A DNA stretch of 46,525 bases from CAYNWK01 sp964400875 (GCA_964400875.1 CAYNWK010000015.1:1-46525), one strand, 5' to 3'. Positions 9,439-18,362 are shown, counted from the first letter of the stretch. The notes: generated from the letters alone by a model not told the origin. Made by a program: numbers and translations.

Positions 9439-9463
9439 CGGAGTTATCGCTGTAAACTAGAAT
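9435..9463 (+). promoter_or_regulatory. Sigma70-type promoter of glnA
   Basis: TTGACG (9435-9440), a 17-nt spacer and TAGAAT (9458-9463) make a near-consensus promoter. The -35 box overlaps the TGA stop of the upstream gene, so glnA has its own start although it is co-directional. Confidence 0.75.
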
Positions 9464-9474
9464 GATCACCAATG

Positions 9475-9491
9475 CAGGCGGAGAACGCCTG
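9475..9491 (+). promoter_or_regulatory. Small hairpin in glnA leader
   Basis: CAGGCG, loop GAGAA, CGCCTG forms a 6-bp hairpin between the promoter and the ribosome binding site (AGGAGG near 9505). It may affect mRNA stability; no known riboswitch class is recognised. Confidence 0.4.
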
Positions 9492-9514
9492 TTAACAAGA
9501 TCTCAGGAGGAGCC

Positions 9515-10852
9515 ATGGACAAAACGGAACTTTTAGCCCAGGTGGAAAAAGATCAGGTCAAATTTATCTCCTTGCAATTCACGGATGTCACCGGCGCGGT
9601 AAAGAGCGTGGATATCCCGGCAGCCCAGTTGAGCGGAGCCCTGGATGATGGTATCTGGTTCGACGGCTCTTCGGTGGAAGGGTTTGCCCGCATTCAGGAG
9701 AGCGACATGCGCCTGGTGCCGGATATGGAGACCTACGCGGTCCTACCCTGGAGCCCGGAGGAGCTTTGCCGTGCGAGGTTCTTTTGCGATATTTACCAGC
9801 CCGATGGCTCCCCTTTTCCGGGAGACCCACGCGGCACGTTGAAGAGGGTGCTTGAACGGGTTGCGGATCGCGGCTGGGTTTACAACGTCGGCGCGGAACC
9901 CGAATTCTTTCTTTTCCGGCGCAACGGCCCGAACCAGATCCATCCGGTGCCGCACGACGTCGGCGGATACTTTGACTTTTCGGCCAATGATGAGGCGGTA
10001 CGGGTGCGCACCGAGTTGATGGACGCGCTGGCCGGGATGGGGTTGGAGGTCGAGATGGGTCACCATGAAGTGGCGTTAGGCCAGCACGAGATCGACTTTC
10101 GCTTCGCCGACGCACTGCGCGCCGCCGATCAGGTGCTCACCTTGAAATACACCGTCAAAGCCATCGCTGCACAGCACGGCTTGATCGCCTCCTTTATGCC
10201 GAAGCCTATTTATGGTATCAACGGATCCGGGATGCACTGCCACCAGTCATTATTTGACAACCAGGGGGTCAATCTATTCTTCGACGAACAGGACGGGAAC
10301 CATCTTACCGCGACTGCATACGGATTTATCGCCGGGCAGTTGGCTCATGCCCAGGCATTATCGGCGGTTGTCGCGCCAACCGTGAACTCGTATAAGCGCC
10401 TGGTCCCAGGCTACGAGGCGCCCGTTTACATCGGCTGGGCGCAGATCAACCGCTCCGCCCTGATCCGCATACCGCATTACACTCCGGGTCGCGAGAATTC
10501 GATCCGGGCTGAACTGCGCTGCCCAGACCCGTCTGCCAACCCCTACCTGGCTTTTGCAGTGATGCTGGCGGCTGCCTTAGACGGCATCGAGAAACAGATG
10601 CACGCTCCAGAGCCGCTCAACAACCTCAACGTTTACGATCTGACCACCGAAGAGCGCAGGACTCGCGGCATAAACGAGCTGCCCGGATCGCTGGCCGAAG
10701 CCCTGCGTGCATTCGATGGCGACCAGGTCTTGAAGGATGCAATTGGAGCAGCGACTTACGAGTCCTTCTTGCGGGCCAAGTGGGCTGAAGTCGAGGAGAA
10801 CCGCACTAAGGTTACCGATTGGGAGGTTGAGCGGTACCTGGAAGTTGCTTAA
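9515..10852 (+). CDS. glnA: Glutamine synthetase, type I (alpha group)
   Basis: A 445-residue enzyme that condenses glutamate and ammonia to glutamine using ATP. Start ATG at 9515 follows a strong AGGAGGAG site. The beta-grasp N-terminus ('FTDVTGAVKSVDIP', 'DGSSVEGFARI'), the metal-binding 'GAEPEFFLF', the ATP-site region 'FMPKPIYGINGSGMHCHQSL' and the glutamate-site 'NSYKRLVPGYEAP' are intact. The length and the ending ('VTDWEVERYL') match the GSI-alpha group of Firmicutes and Chloroflexota. The extra loop and adenylylated Tyr region of the 470-residue GSI-beta enzymes are not evident, so control by feedback or a repressor is more likely than adenylylation. It is monocistronic with its own promoter and terminator. 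Confidence 0.97.
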   Translation: MDKTELLAQVEKDQVKFISLQFTDVTGAVKSVDIPAAQLSGALDDGIWFDGSSVEGFARIQESDMRLVPDMETYAVLPWSPEELCRARFFCDIYQPDGSPFPGDPRGTLKRVLERVADRGWVYNVGAEPEFFLFRRNGPNQIHPVPHDVGGYFDFSANDEAVRVRTELMDALAGMGLEVEMGHHEVALGQHEIDFRFADALRAADQVLTLKYTVKAIAAQHGLIASFMPKPIYGINGSGMHCHQSLFDNQGVNLFFDEQDGNHLTATAYGFIAGQLAHAQALSAVVAPTVNSYKRLVPGYEAPVYIGWAQINRSALIRIPHYTPGRENSIRAELRCPDPSANPYLAFAVMLAAALDGIEKQMHAPEPLNNLNVYDLTTEERRTRGINELPGSLAEALRAFDGDQVLKDAIGAATYESFLRAKWAEVEENRTKVTDWEVERYLEVA

Positions 10853-10861
10853 CGATCAAAT

Positions 10862-10894
10862 AGGGATTATGTGAGCTCTGCTCACATAATCCCT
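10862..10894 (+). terminator. Intrinsic terminator after glnA
   Basis: A perfect 15-bp stem (10862-10876 with 10880-10894) with a TCT loop is followed by TTCTT. It lies 10 nt after the glnA stop and also separates glnA from the convergent transporter gene. Confidence 0.85.
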
Positions 10895-10930
10895 TTCTTC
10901 CCTCAACCAACTGCGTAAGTTTTACTGGTT

Positions 10931-11638
10931 TTATTCCGCGTGTGAATTGCGATCGGGGGCCAGGTAAATCATCGGCAGGCTGAGCACGGTGACGCCATAT
11001 TTGATCAGCAGGTTGATCAAAAAGATCTGCCCGACTACGTTCCAGGGCAGCGTCCAGCCGAAGGCGCCAACCGAGAAGATCAGGTTATCCACCGGCACAC
11101 TGAAGGAGTTGCTTATCAGCACGCGCAGCCACTGGAAGCGGGTGGTGATGCGGGTTACGAACCAGTGGTAAATTTCGGTGTCCAGCAGCTCGCTGGCAAC
11201 TTCTGCCACGATCGAGGCAACGACGATGCGCCAAACTGGAGTCAGAATGGCTGTGAATTCCTCTCCCAACCCCCAACTGGGGTCGCTGGGTACCCTGGCA
11301 GCCCAGTTGAGATATCCCGCCATGACCAGGTTGATAGCGCCGGCTGCTATGATCAGCAAGCGTGCGTTCTCGCGGCCGAGCTGTTTGTGCACCAGGTCTC
11401 GCAGTGTGAACGTGATCGGGTAGATAAACGTTCCCATATCCACTGCCAGACCTAATACCACCCCGATCTTAAGGCTGGCGATATCGGACAACATTTGCGC
11501 GGCGATATATCCGGAGACGAGAATGACTGCAATGCTGGAGATTTGGGAGGCGACGGTGCGCTCAGGCCGGCCTTCTGCCGCGCGCGCTGGATGGCGCGCG
11601 GCTGCGCCCGAGCCTTCGGCAGAATCGATTGCGTTCAA
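10931..11638 (-). CDS. Queuosine-precursor transporter, VUT/YhhQ family
   Basis: The frame is open from 11737, but the best start is TTG at 11638, preceded by AAAGGAGT with 7-nt spacing, giving 235 residues. About six membrane helices are visible ('VILVSGYIAAQMLSDIASLK', 'VDMGTFIYPITFTLRDLVHK', and others). 'YPITFTLRDLVHKQLG' and 'VAEVASELLDTEIYHWF' match the VUT (DUF165) family, whose E. coli member YhhQ imports preQ0/preQ1 for queuosine synthesis. No preQ1 aptamer was recognised upstream. A hairpin terminator of the upstream hydrolase gene lies before it, so it probably has its own promoter. Confidence 0.9.
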   Translation of the reverse strand: MNAIDSAEGSGAAARHPARAAEGRPERTVASQISSIAVILVSGYIAAQMLSDIASLKIGVVLGLAVDMGTFIYPITFTLRDLVHKQLGRENARLLIIAAGAINLVMAGYLNWAARVPSDPSWGLGEEFTAILTPVWRIVVASIVAEVASELLDTEIYHWFVTRITTRFQWLRVLISNSFSVPVDNLIFSVGAFGWTLPWNVVGQIFLINLLIKYGVTVLSLPMIYLAPDRNSHAE

Positions 11639-11703
11639 AAGGGACTCCTTTGTTTTGATAAGGCGGGTGGCTGCGACCGCCGTATGTCTACATCCAATAA
11701 ACC

Positions 11704-11729
11704 CTCCTGCGCCGGGAGCGGCGCAGGAG
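11704..11729 (-). terminator. Hairpin after alpha/beta hydrolase gene
   Basis: A 10-bp GC-rich inverted repeat (CTCCTGCGCC at 11704-11713 with GGCGCAGGAG at 11720-11729). On the minus strand it is followed by GGTTTATT, a weak U tract. It lies just after the hydrolase stop codon and is a probable terminator or attenuator. Confidence 0.6.
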
Positions 11730-11737
11730 CGAGCCAA

Positions 11738-12577
11738 TCAATCGCTGTCTGCTTCTGCGCTGTAAATGCTGTGAGCGGCTTCCATGCTGGTGTCCGATTG
11801 TAAAAAATTCACCACGAAATTATTGATCAATTTAGGCCTGCTGAGATGGGGCTGGTGACCCGAACCCGGGAGGCTCTTTCCGACTGCGTTGGGCAGCGCA
11901 TTGACGAGCACCGGGAAGGAAGTCGGATCAAGCGTGTGGTCTTTTTCGCCCCACAGTACCAGTGTGGTCGGTTTGATTTTGGGTAGATCGGGCTCGATTT
12001 CCGGAATTGTATGGGTGAGGTGCAGGATGTTCGGGGAAGCACGCTTATAATCCTCAACGATTTGCTGGCGTGCGGAGGGGGCGATCTGCTTCCGTTGGTG
12101 GATGTCCCAACTGACCACGGTTTCAATCAACCATTTTGGGACCAAATCCCAGGCCATAGCGCCGAGGTCGGGCCGGCGGTTCAGCAGGCGTAAGAGCGGG
12201 GAGATCTGCTCTCTTTGGTAAAAAGGAGATACCAAAACCAGCCCCTCGATATCCTCTGGATGGTATCGGGCGTAGTTGAGGCTCAGAAACCCTCCGAGTG
12301 AATGCCCAATCATCAAGGGACGCTGTTTCAGTTTTAATCCCGCGATCCACTCCTCCAGGTAAGCATACTGCATGTCAAAATTATACGCGCCCGGGTCATC
12401 AGGTTTGTCGCTGTCGCCATGACCGAGCAGATCCAGGGCGATAGTCTCGTAACCTGCCTCGTTCAACGCAGGGGTTAAATATTCCCAATCATGTAGCGAG
12501 GCGGCGATGCCGTGGATCAAGATCGCGGGGCGGCCTTTGCCGTGGGTTTCGTAGTTAATGTGGTATCCGTTCAGCAT
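11738..12577 (-). CDS. Alpha/beta-fold hydrolase
   Basis: A 279-residue single-domain hydrolase. The oxyanion-hole segment 'LIHGIAASLHDW' (about 20-31), nucleophile elbow 'GHSLGG' (Ser93), acid-strand 'LWGEKDHTLDP' and final 'GSGHQPHLSRP' supply a Ser-Asp-His triad. There is no signal peptide, so it is cytoplasmic. It lies 56 bp downstream of the hydrolase-acyl-CoA synthetase fusion on the same strand and is probably co-transcribed with it, so it may act on a related ester. The substrate cannot be predicted. Confidence 0.85.
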   Translation of the reverse strand: MLNGYHINYETHGKGRPAILIHGIAASLHDWEYLTPALNEAGYETIALDLLGHGDSDKPDDPGAYNFDMQYAYLEEWIAGLKLKQRPLMIGHSLGGFLSLNYARYHPEDIEGLVLVSPFYQREQISPLLRLLNRRPDLGAMAWDLVPKWLIETVVSWDIHQRKQIAPSARQQIVEDYKRASPNILHLTHTIPEIEPDLPKIKPTTLVLWGEKDHTLDPTSFPVLVNALPNAVGKSLPGSGHQPHLSRPKLINNFVVNFLQSDTSMEAAHSIYSAEADSD

Positions 12578-12633
12578 GGTTTGTTTTCTTATTTACACCC
12601 AATGAATTAACGCCCTGCATTCGAGCGCAGATT

Positions 12634-15159
12634 TTATCCCAAATCCGTGTTGACCAATCCTTCTGCCTGCTGCTGGTCGTACCGTTTAGCCAGTTCACGC
12701 CGGAGCACCTTACCGATGAACGTGCGGGGAAAGTCATCGACAAAGATCACCAACCGAGGTACTAACGCCGGTGGAAGCCGGCGTTTGCAATAGGCGATGA
12801 TCGACTCGGCCTGAGGCTTTTCTATCTGCGCAATGACGAAGGCGATCGGTTGGTTGGCGACGGCGACCACGGCGGCTTCCCTGACCTGTGGGATTTCGTA
12901 GAGCACTTCCTCGACGTCGCGAGGAAAGGCCGGTTCCCCCGGTTTATCCGGGTACCACAATTCTGCTTTGCGGGCGACGATACGAAAGTATCCTTCTGCA
13001 TCCATTTGAGCGACGTCACCGGTTAGCAGCCAGCCGTCCTTGTTGAAGGCTTTCCGAGTGGCTTTCGGGTCATTCCAGTAGCCGAGCATCAGTTGGGGGC
13101 CGCGCACGGCCAGCTCGCCAATCTGTCCAGATGGGACCTCCCGATCACCCCGGATTAAGTCTACCACGCGCGCCTCCGTGGAAGGGATGGGAATACCGAT
13201 GCTGCCGATCTTGCGCCGGCCGTTCAACGGGTTGGCGTGGGTTACCGGTCCTGCTTCGGTTAACCCGTAGCCTTCGACCAGCCGACCGCGGGTGAGCTTT
13301 TCAAAAGCCTCTTGAATTTCGACCGCTAACGGCGCCGATCCGCTAATGCAGGCCTGGATCGAGCGAATCCCATAGCGCCGAACGCCTGGAAAGTCCTTGA
13401 TGGCTACGTACATGCGCGGCACGCCCGGAAAAATGCTCGGGCGATAGCGCCGGATGGCGTTGAGCACATCTTCAACCTCGAAACTGGCTTTGAGGATCAA
13501 CGTGGCTGCCAGGGCAATGGGGACGTTCAAAGCAGTCGTCAGGCCGTAGCTGTGAGAAAAGGGGACCACGCATAAAAACCGCTCCTGGCCCTCGACGGCG
13601 TTGACCATCCAATGGCGGGTTTGCAAAGCGTTGGCGATCAGGTTGCGGTGCGAATGCATCACTCCCTTGGGTTCCGCGGTCGTCCCGCCGGTGAACTGGA
13701 TCACCGCTAGGTCTTCCGAATCGACCGGAACGTCCGGAGCCTCGCGGCTGTGCGAATAGATCAGCTCGGTAAACCGATGCATGGAGGCATCTATGGGGAT
13801 ATCCAGCAGATGTTCCAGGCGCTTTTTGGGAGAGATTTGTAGAGCGAGCCGCTTCAGGGGGGGCAAATAATCGGCGATATGGGTAAAGATAATGTTTTCC
13901 AGTGAGGAAGCTTCTTCCGTCGCCAGGTTGGTCTTGATCTGCTGGATCAGGCTATCGAATTGCGTCAGGGTTACCAAAACTCGCGCGCCCGATTGTTTCA
14001 CCTGGCGGATGAGCTCCTTCGGGTCTGTGGAGGGTAGGGTGAAGACGGCGACCGCGCCGGCCATCAAGGTCCCAAAGTAGGCGATGACGAATTGGGGCAG
14101 GTTTGGAAGTAAGAGCATCACCCGGTCGCCGCGATCCACGCCCAAGGAGCGCAAGGCATTGGCGAAGCGATTGGCCTCTTGATTCAGACGCCGGTAGGTG
14201 ATGCGGTTGCCTTCGAAAACCAGCGCGGTTCGAAGGGGGAAGCGGTTAGCCGCGGAGCGCAGCAGCTGGTAAAGCGGCGCATCCGGTATGCCGACCGTGT
14301 AAGGGACCTCATCCTCGTAATTGGCCAGCCACGGGCGATTGCGCACCAGTTCGGTGCGGGGATCGGATTCCGTCCAGGATTGATCCCGCCAGGTGCCCAG
14401 GTCTTGGTTGAGAAATCGCTGGATAGCCCGGTTGACCGCCTCCCGCCGCTCCAGCATGACCATGTGCCCCGAAGCGCCGACGTCCACCTCATCTGCGCCA
14501 GGGATAGCACGGGCTACTTCCTCAAAAAGTGGTTGTGCGAAGACGATATCCAGGTGGCCGCGAACGACCATCGTCGGGACCGAAATGTCCCGGAAGAGGC
14601 TCCAGCCATTCCACTCTCGCAGGTTTTGGTGATACCAGTAATACATCACGTGAGGCGGTGCGGACAGCCACCCCCGGACGAAAGGGCCGATGGCGCGCAG
14701 CGCTGGAAGCGGCAGGCGGAGCAGCGCCCGGTAAAGGGGGTTCAATTTAAACTCGCCGGCGACGGCGATCAGGATCAATTGAGAGACGCGTTCCGGGTGA
14801 GCGACGGCGAATTCGGCCGCTAAGGCTCCTCCGAAGGAATGCCCAACCAGGACGATTTCCCCCAGGGCGTCCAGTTCGTCCAGGGCGTTTTCGAGGTCCG
14901 TCTGAATCTGGGACATCGAATAGCCCTTCTCCGGAGTATCGGAGCTGCCGTGACCGCGCAGGTCCAGGGCGATCACCCGGTTCTCGAAAGAGAACTGTCG
15001 CAGCTGGTACTGCCATTGTTGGGCCTCACCGCCGTACCCGTGCAGGAAGAGGATGGTTTTCTTTGGGTGCGCTGGTGATATATCGATGGCGGAGAGCCGC
15101 ACGAGGGGTTGGGTCGCGACTCGCACCTGCCGGCGGTAGAGAGCGAGATCTAGTTCCAT
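12634..15159 (-). CDS. Alpha/beta hydrolase fused to acyl-CoA synthetase (AMP-binding)
   Basis: The preferred ATG at 15159 ('MELDLALYRRQ') gives 841 residues. The frame is open to 15264, but that extension runs through a strong hairpin. Residues about 30-260 are a complete alpha/beta hydrolase ('LFLHGYGGEAQQW', nucleophile 'GHSFGG' with Ser108, late 'GASGHMVMLERRE'). Residues about 300-840 are an ANL-family ligase with the P-loop 'TGGTTAEPKGV', 'EGYGLTEAGP', 'LLTGDVAQMDAEGY' and the C-terminal 'GKVLRREL' Lys. It should activate a carboxylic acid, probably a fatty acid, to an acyl-AMP and acyl-CoA. The hydrolase could release that acid from an ester. The region after 'RIVARKAELW' carries an unusual insertion before 'PRDVEEVL'. 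No fadE or thiolase gene is adjacent. Confidence 0.9.
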   Translation of the reverse strand: MELDLALYRRQVRVATQPLVRLSAIDISPAHPKKTILFLHGYGGEAQQWQYQLRQFSFENRVIALDLRGHGSSDTPEKGYSMSQIQTDLENALDELDALGEIVLVGHSFGGALAAEFAVAHPERVSQLILIAVAGEFKLNPLYRALLRLPLPALRAIGPFVRGWLSAPPHVMYYWYHQNLREWNGWSLFRDISVPTMVVRGHLDIVFAQPLFEEVARAIPGADEVDVGASGHMVMLERREAVNRAIQRFLNQDLGTWRDQSWTESDPRTELVRNRPWLANYEDEVPYTVGIPDAPLYQLLRSAANRFPLRTALVFEGNRITYRRLNQEANRFANALRSLGVDRGDRVMLLLPNLPQFVIAYFGTLMAGAVAVFTLPSTDPKELIRQVKQSGARVLVTLTQFDSLIQQIKTNLATEEASSLENIIFTHIADYLPPLKRLALQISPKKRLEHLLDIPIDASMHRFTELIYSHSREAPDVPVDSEDLAVIQFTGGTTAEPKGVMHSHRNLIANALQTRHWMVNAVEGQERFLCVVPFSHSYGLTTALNVPIALAATLILKASFEVEDVLNAIRRYRPSIFPGVPRMYVAIKDFPGVRRYGIRSIQACISGSAPLAVEIQEAFEKLTRGRLVEGYGLTEAGPVTHANPLNGRRKIGSIGIPIPSTEARVVDLIRGDREVPSGQIGELAVRGPQLMLGYWNDPKATRKAFNKDGWLLTGDVAQMDAEGYFRIVARKAELWYPDKPGEPAFPRDVEEVLYEIPQVREAAVVAVANQPIAFVIAQIEKPQAESIIAYCKRRLPPALVPRLVIFVDDFPRTFIGKVLRRELAKRYDQQQAEGLVNTDLG

Positions 15160-15231
15160 GAGTTCAGCAGGTTTAAGTTCATCGGTCGGTGCCGGTAAGT
15201 AGAGGAGTTGCGCAGCTCGCCGGGAATTTGA

Positions 15232-15274
15232 GGGTGATTGGACGGGCGAAGCCCGTCCAATCACCCCCTTTTTT
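15232..15274 (+). terminator. Strong hairpin with T run, in an unexpected place
   Basis: A perfect 16-bp stem (15232-15247 with 15251-15266), a GAA loop and then CC plus TTTTTT on the plus strand has the form of an intrinsic terminator. No plus-strand gene ends here. It lies between two divergent genes and just upstream of the minus-strand fusion gene start. It may stop antisense transcription, or act in the 5' leader of the fusion mRNA. Confidence 0.6.
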
Positions 15275-15448
15275 CGATTGGTGCATAAGTCCGAAAGTAG
15301 GTGGATGACAAATAGTTAAGGAAAGTCTACAACAATTATCTGAAATCGTAAAGCGCGGGGGTTCTTAAACATCATAGTGGAGCAGTAGGGGTTTCTATCG
15401 AAGTAGTGCAGTATACTAGCGCTAGCTCACTTTTCAAGGAGGTCATCA

Positions 15449-17251
15449 ATGCCAGAAAAACCACCCCGTTGGGACCTGACGAACGTTTACCCGGACTTAA
15501 ATTCGGATGAATTTAATGCTGATTTCCAGGCTTTGCACGACCTGCTGGACAAATATGATACCTACTTCGACCGTAATTTGAGTGAGATCGACGCGCAGAC
15601 GCCGGTTGCGGTATTAGCTCCCCAGGTCGCAGAATTAATCGACAGGCTCAATGCCATCTTGCTGCTTTCCAATACCTTACGCTACTACATCTATGCCCAT
15701 GTGACGACGGATTCGAAGGATGAACTGGCGCAAAAGCGGTATTCCGCCTATGAGCAGTTGCGCGCCCGGGTGGAAACTGGACACCAAAAATTCAAGCGCG
15801 TCATTGGTAAACTCGTTTCTGTACTGCCTCAGGTAATTGCCTTTAACGAAACGAACGAGGAGCATGCCTTCGTGCTTCAGGAAGCTGCCCGCCAGAGCGC
15901 CTACTTGATGAGCCCGGCAGAAGAAGAGCTGGCTTCAGAATTGTCCTTGAGCGGGGCGCGCGCCTGGAGTAAATTGCAGGGCACGGTGACCTCCCAAATG
16001 GAGGTCGAGTTCGAACTGGACGGCGAGTTGCAAGCGCTTTCAATGCCAGCGTTGATCAATTTGCGTTCTCACCCGCAAGCGGAAGTGCGTGAGCGCGCCT
16101 ACTACACGGAGCTCGAGGCCTGGGAGGGCGTGCAAGAGCCGCTCGCAGCGGCCATGAACGGCGTCAAAGGCAGCGTGAGCGCCCTCGACCGCCGCCGTGG
16201 GCGCCGGGATGCGCTGCACAGCGCGCTGGACACCGGGCGCATCGATCGGGAAACGCTGGTGGTCATGCTGGAGTCAATGCAGGCCTCCTTGCCGAAATTC
16301 CGCCAGTATTTTCAAGCCAAAGCGGCTCGTTTTGGAAGGGAGAAGCTGCCCTGGTGGGATTTGTTCGCTCCGACCGGTAAGACAGGAGATAGATATTCTT
16401 ACACCGAAGCGCGTGCGTTCATCCTGCAGCATTTCGAGCAATTCTCGTCAGAACTTGCCGGGCTGGCCGGGCAGGCTTTCGATAACGGCTGGATCGATGC
16501 CGAACAACGCGTGGGCAAGCGCGGCGGGGCGTTCTGTATTTCCATCCCCGGGGTCAAAGAGTCGCGCGTGCTGTGCAATTTTGATGGTTCACTCGACCAG
16601 GTATTCACCATCGCCCACGAATTAGGCCACGCGTTCCACAACTACTGCCGCTTCCAGGCGAACAAGACTGAGCTGTTGCGCATCACCCCGATGACCCTGG
16701 CGGAGACTGCCTCGATCATGTGTGAGACGATCGTTTTGGAGGCTGCCGCGGCCGAGGTCAGCGACCCGCAGGAAGAGCTGGCCATTCTGGAGACCGCGCT
16801 GATCAGCGACTCCCAGGTGATCGTGGATATCTACTCCCGTTTTCTGTTCGAAAAGGAGGTCTTCGAACGGCGCGCCGAGACGGAACTCTCCGCGCGTGAA
16901 CTGTGCGAGCTGATGGAGGCGGCCCAGCGCTCCGCTTACGGGGATGGCCTGGATGAAGCGCATCTGCACAAATATATGTGGACCTGGAAGCCGCATTATT
17001 ACTACGTCGATTTGAATTTCTACAATTTCCCCTATGCCTTTGGGCTTTTATTCGGCGTAGGTTTGTACGCCATCTATCAACAGCGTGGACAGGCTTTTGT
17101 TTCGGATTACATGGACTTGTTAGCCAGCACCGGTGAGGCTTCCGCCGCGGACCTGGCTGCGCGCTTCGGGATCGATATCCGTCAGCGCACTTTCTGGGAC
17201 AGCAGCCTTGCTGTGATTGGCAGGCGGATCGACCGCTACTTGGAGCTGTAA
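15449..17251 (+). CDS. pepF: M3-family oligoendopeptidase F
   Basis: A 600-residue cytoplasmic zinc oligopeptidase that trims short peptides. Start ATG at 15449 is preceded by an excellent AAGGAGGT (15436-15443). The N-terminal helical lobe carries 'PPRWDLTNVYPDLNSDEF', typical of PepF. The catalytic motif HELGH lies at residues 390-394 within 'TIAHELGHAFHNYCR', and the third zinc-ligand Glu comes from the downstream 'ETASIMCETIVLEAA' helix. Length is normal for the family. It appears monocistronic. A TATACT box at 15412-15417 is a candidate -10 element. Confidence 0.95.
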   Translation: MPEKPPRWDLTNVYPDLNSDEFNADFQALHDLLDKYDTYFDRNLSEIDAQTPVAVLAPQVAELIDRLNAILLLSNTLRYYIYAHVTTDSKDELAQKRYSAYEQLRARVETGHQKFKRVIGKLVSVLPQVIAFNETNEEHAFVLQEAARQSAYLMSPAEEELASELSLSGARAWSKLQGTVTSQMEVEFELDGELQALSMPALINLRSHPQAEVRERAYYTELEAWEGVQEPLAAAMNGVKGSVSALDRRRGRRDALHSALDTGRIDRETLVVMLESMQASLPKFRQYFQAKAARFGREKLPWWDLFAPTGKTGDRYSYTEARAFILQHFEQFSSELAGLAGQAFDNGWIDAEQRVGKRGGAFCISIPGVKESRVLCNFDGSLDQVFTIAHELGHAFHNYCRFQANKTELLRITPMTLAETASIMCETIVLEAAAAEVSDPQEELAILETALISDSQVIVDIYSRFLFEKEVFERRAETELSARELCELMEAAQRSAYGDGLDEAHLHKYMWTWKPHYYYVDLNFYNFPYAFGLLFGVGLYAIYQQRGQAFVSDYMDLLASTGEASAADLAARFGIDIRQRTFWDSSLAVIGRRIDRYLEL

Positions 17252-17408
17252 CTATTTATCATATTCGTTTCCATTCGTATCGCGGAACGAATAAGCTGGC
17301 TTAATAAGCCCAGCACTATGGGAGCACCCGCAAAGACGCGCCCATCGCCTAAACTCTAAACCCGAATCCACCGTGATTTCGGAAGAAATTTGGAATAAGG
17401 AGCTTTCC

Positions 17409-17708
17409 ATGACCCTCTATTCAGATGACCGCACAAAACAGATCGTCGAACGCCTGGTTGCCGTCGGCAACCGCATCGGGTTGGTATCCATAGCATACAC
17501 GTTCGGATTTGGCGCCTTTATTGCGCTTGGCGGCGGCGTTATTGGGGGACCAAGTGGAGCCCTGATCGGAGCCATACTTGGATTACTCGTAGGCGGCGCG
17601 TTCAGCTCTGCTATGGTCGCTTTGTTCCAGGCGGTACTCGTGTGGATGGCGCAGGTCTTAATCGTCCAGCAAAGTATCCTGAGGAAGCTTCAGGATAGCG
17701 ATCGATGA
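17409..17708 (+). CDS. Small two-helix membrane protein
   Basis: A 99-residue protein from ATG at 17409, preceded by AAGGAG at 17398-17403 (the frame is open 12 codons further upstream). It has a short soluble N-terminus followed by two or three glycine-rich hydrophobic segments (about 25-85, with 'GGGVIGGPSGALIGAILGLLVGG' and 'SAMVALFQAVLVWMAQVLIV'). Gly-zipper-like helices suggest oligomerisation in the membrane. No family was recognised. The next gene follows 9 nt later, so they are probably co-transcribed. Confidence 0.7.
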   Translation: MTLYSDDRTKQIVERLVAVGNRIGLVSIAYTFGFGAFIALGGGVIGGPSGALIGAILGLLVGGAFSSAMVALFQAVLVWMAQVLIVQQSILRKLQDSDR

Positions 17709-17717
17709 GCGCCTAAG

Positions 17718-18137
17718 ATGAGCATAAAAACCAAAACCATCCCGCTGCGGACACAGGGGAATGCAGATATTCAGGACATCACCGATCAAGTTTCCTCCGT
17801 GGTCCGAGAGTCGGGTCTGCGTGATGGACTCGTTACCGTATTCACGCCTTCCTCGACCAGCGCCTTGACCTCCATCGAGTACGAATCGGGCTGCGTGAGC
17901 GACTTGCAGCGCCTGTTCGACGAGATCATCGACCCCGAGCGGCATTACGCCCACAACGCCCGTTGGGGGGATGGCAACGGGCACAGTCACGTGCGGGCGG
18001 CATTGTTGAAGCCTTGGTTCACCGTTCCCTTCGTCGATGGAAAGCTGACCCTGGGAACCTGGCAGCAGATCATCTTCGTTGATTTCGACAACCGCCCTCG
18101 CCGACGGGAACTGGTCGTGCAGGTCATGGGGGAATAA
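17718..18137 (+). CDS. YjbQ/UPF0047-family protein
   Basis: A 139-residue single-domain protein. 'TPSSTSALTSIEYESG', 'NGHSHVRAALLKP' and 'LGTWQQIIFVDFDNRPRRREL' are hallmarks of the YjbQ (UPF0047) family. Members form a compact trimer with a conserved His/Asp/Glu pocket and are annotated as secondary thiamine-phosphate synthases on the basis of weak activity reported for E. coli YjbQ; the physiological role remains unsettled. No thiamine gene is nearby. It is probably in an operon with the small membrane protein 9 nt upstream. A 6-bp hairpin (18144-18160) and a T7 run near 18224-18230 follow and may end transcription. Confidence 0.9.
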   Translation: MSIKTKTIPLRTQGNADIQDITDQVSSVVRESGLRDGLVTVFTPSSTSALTSIEYESGCVSDLQRLFDEIIDPERHYAHNARWGDGNGHSHVRAALLKPWFTVPFVDGKLTLGTWQQIIFVDFDNRPRRRELVVQVMGE

Positions 18138-18291
18138 GAGCGATCCCGCCGGTCGGGATTCGACTACTCGTTCCGTCCTGGCGCAACTTGGCGAAAAAAC
18201 CAAGATTGTGGGCGACCGGTCTTTTTTTCTCTGGAGTTGCAATGGTTGCGGGGAATTGCCTGCCTGATCGTTCCCGCCCTCTTAAATAAAA

Positions 18292-18313
18292 TTGCCCAGC
18301 AGAGCCTGGGCAA
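18292..18313 (-). terminator. Intrinsic terminator of the YqhQ-family gene
   Basis: On the minus strand TTGCCCAG pairs with CTGGGCAA (8 bp, 6-nt loop) and is followed by TTTTATTT. It lies 50 nt after the YqhQ-family stop codon. Confidence 0.75.
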
Positions 18314-18362
18314 GACGGGGGAAAATGAGCAGATAGGTAGTATCCGGCCCGATGCTGAGAAG

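Noticed and set aside
12634..15159. OleBC-type olefin synthesis fusion (hydrolase plus beta-lactone synthetase)
   Set aside because: The hydrolase nucleophile is Ser in 'GHSFGG', not the Asp of OleB, the ligase has the normal acyl-CoA synthetase motifs, and no oleA or oleD gene is adjacent.
17255..17315. Terminator after pepF
   Set aside because: Inverted repeats (ATTCGT/ACGAAT and CTGGCTT/AAGCCCAG) are present, but the stems are short or bulged and no T run follows.
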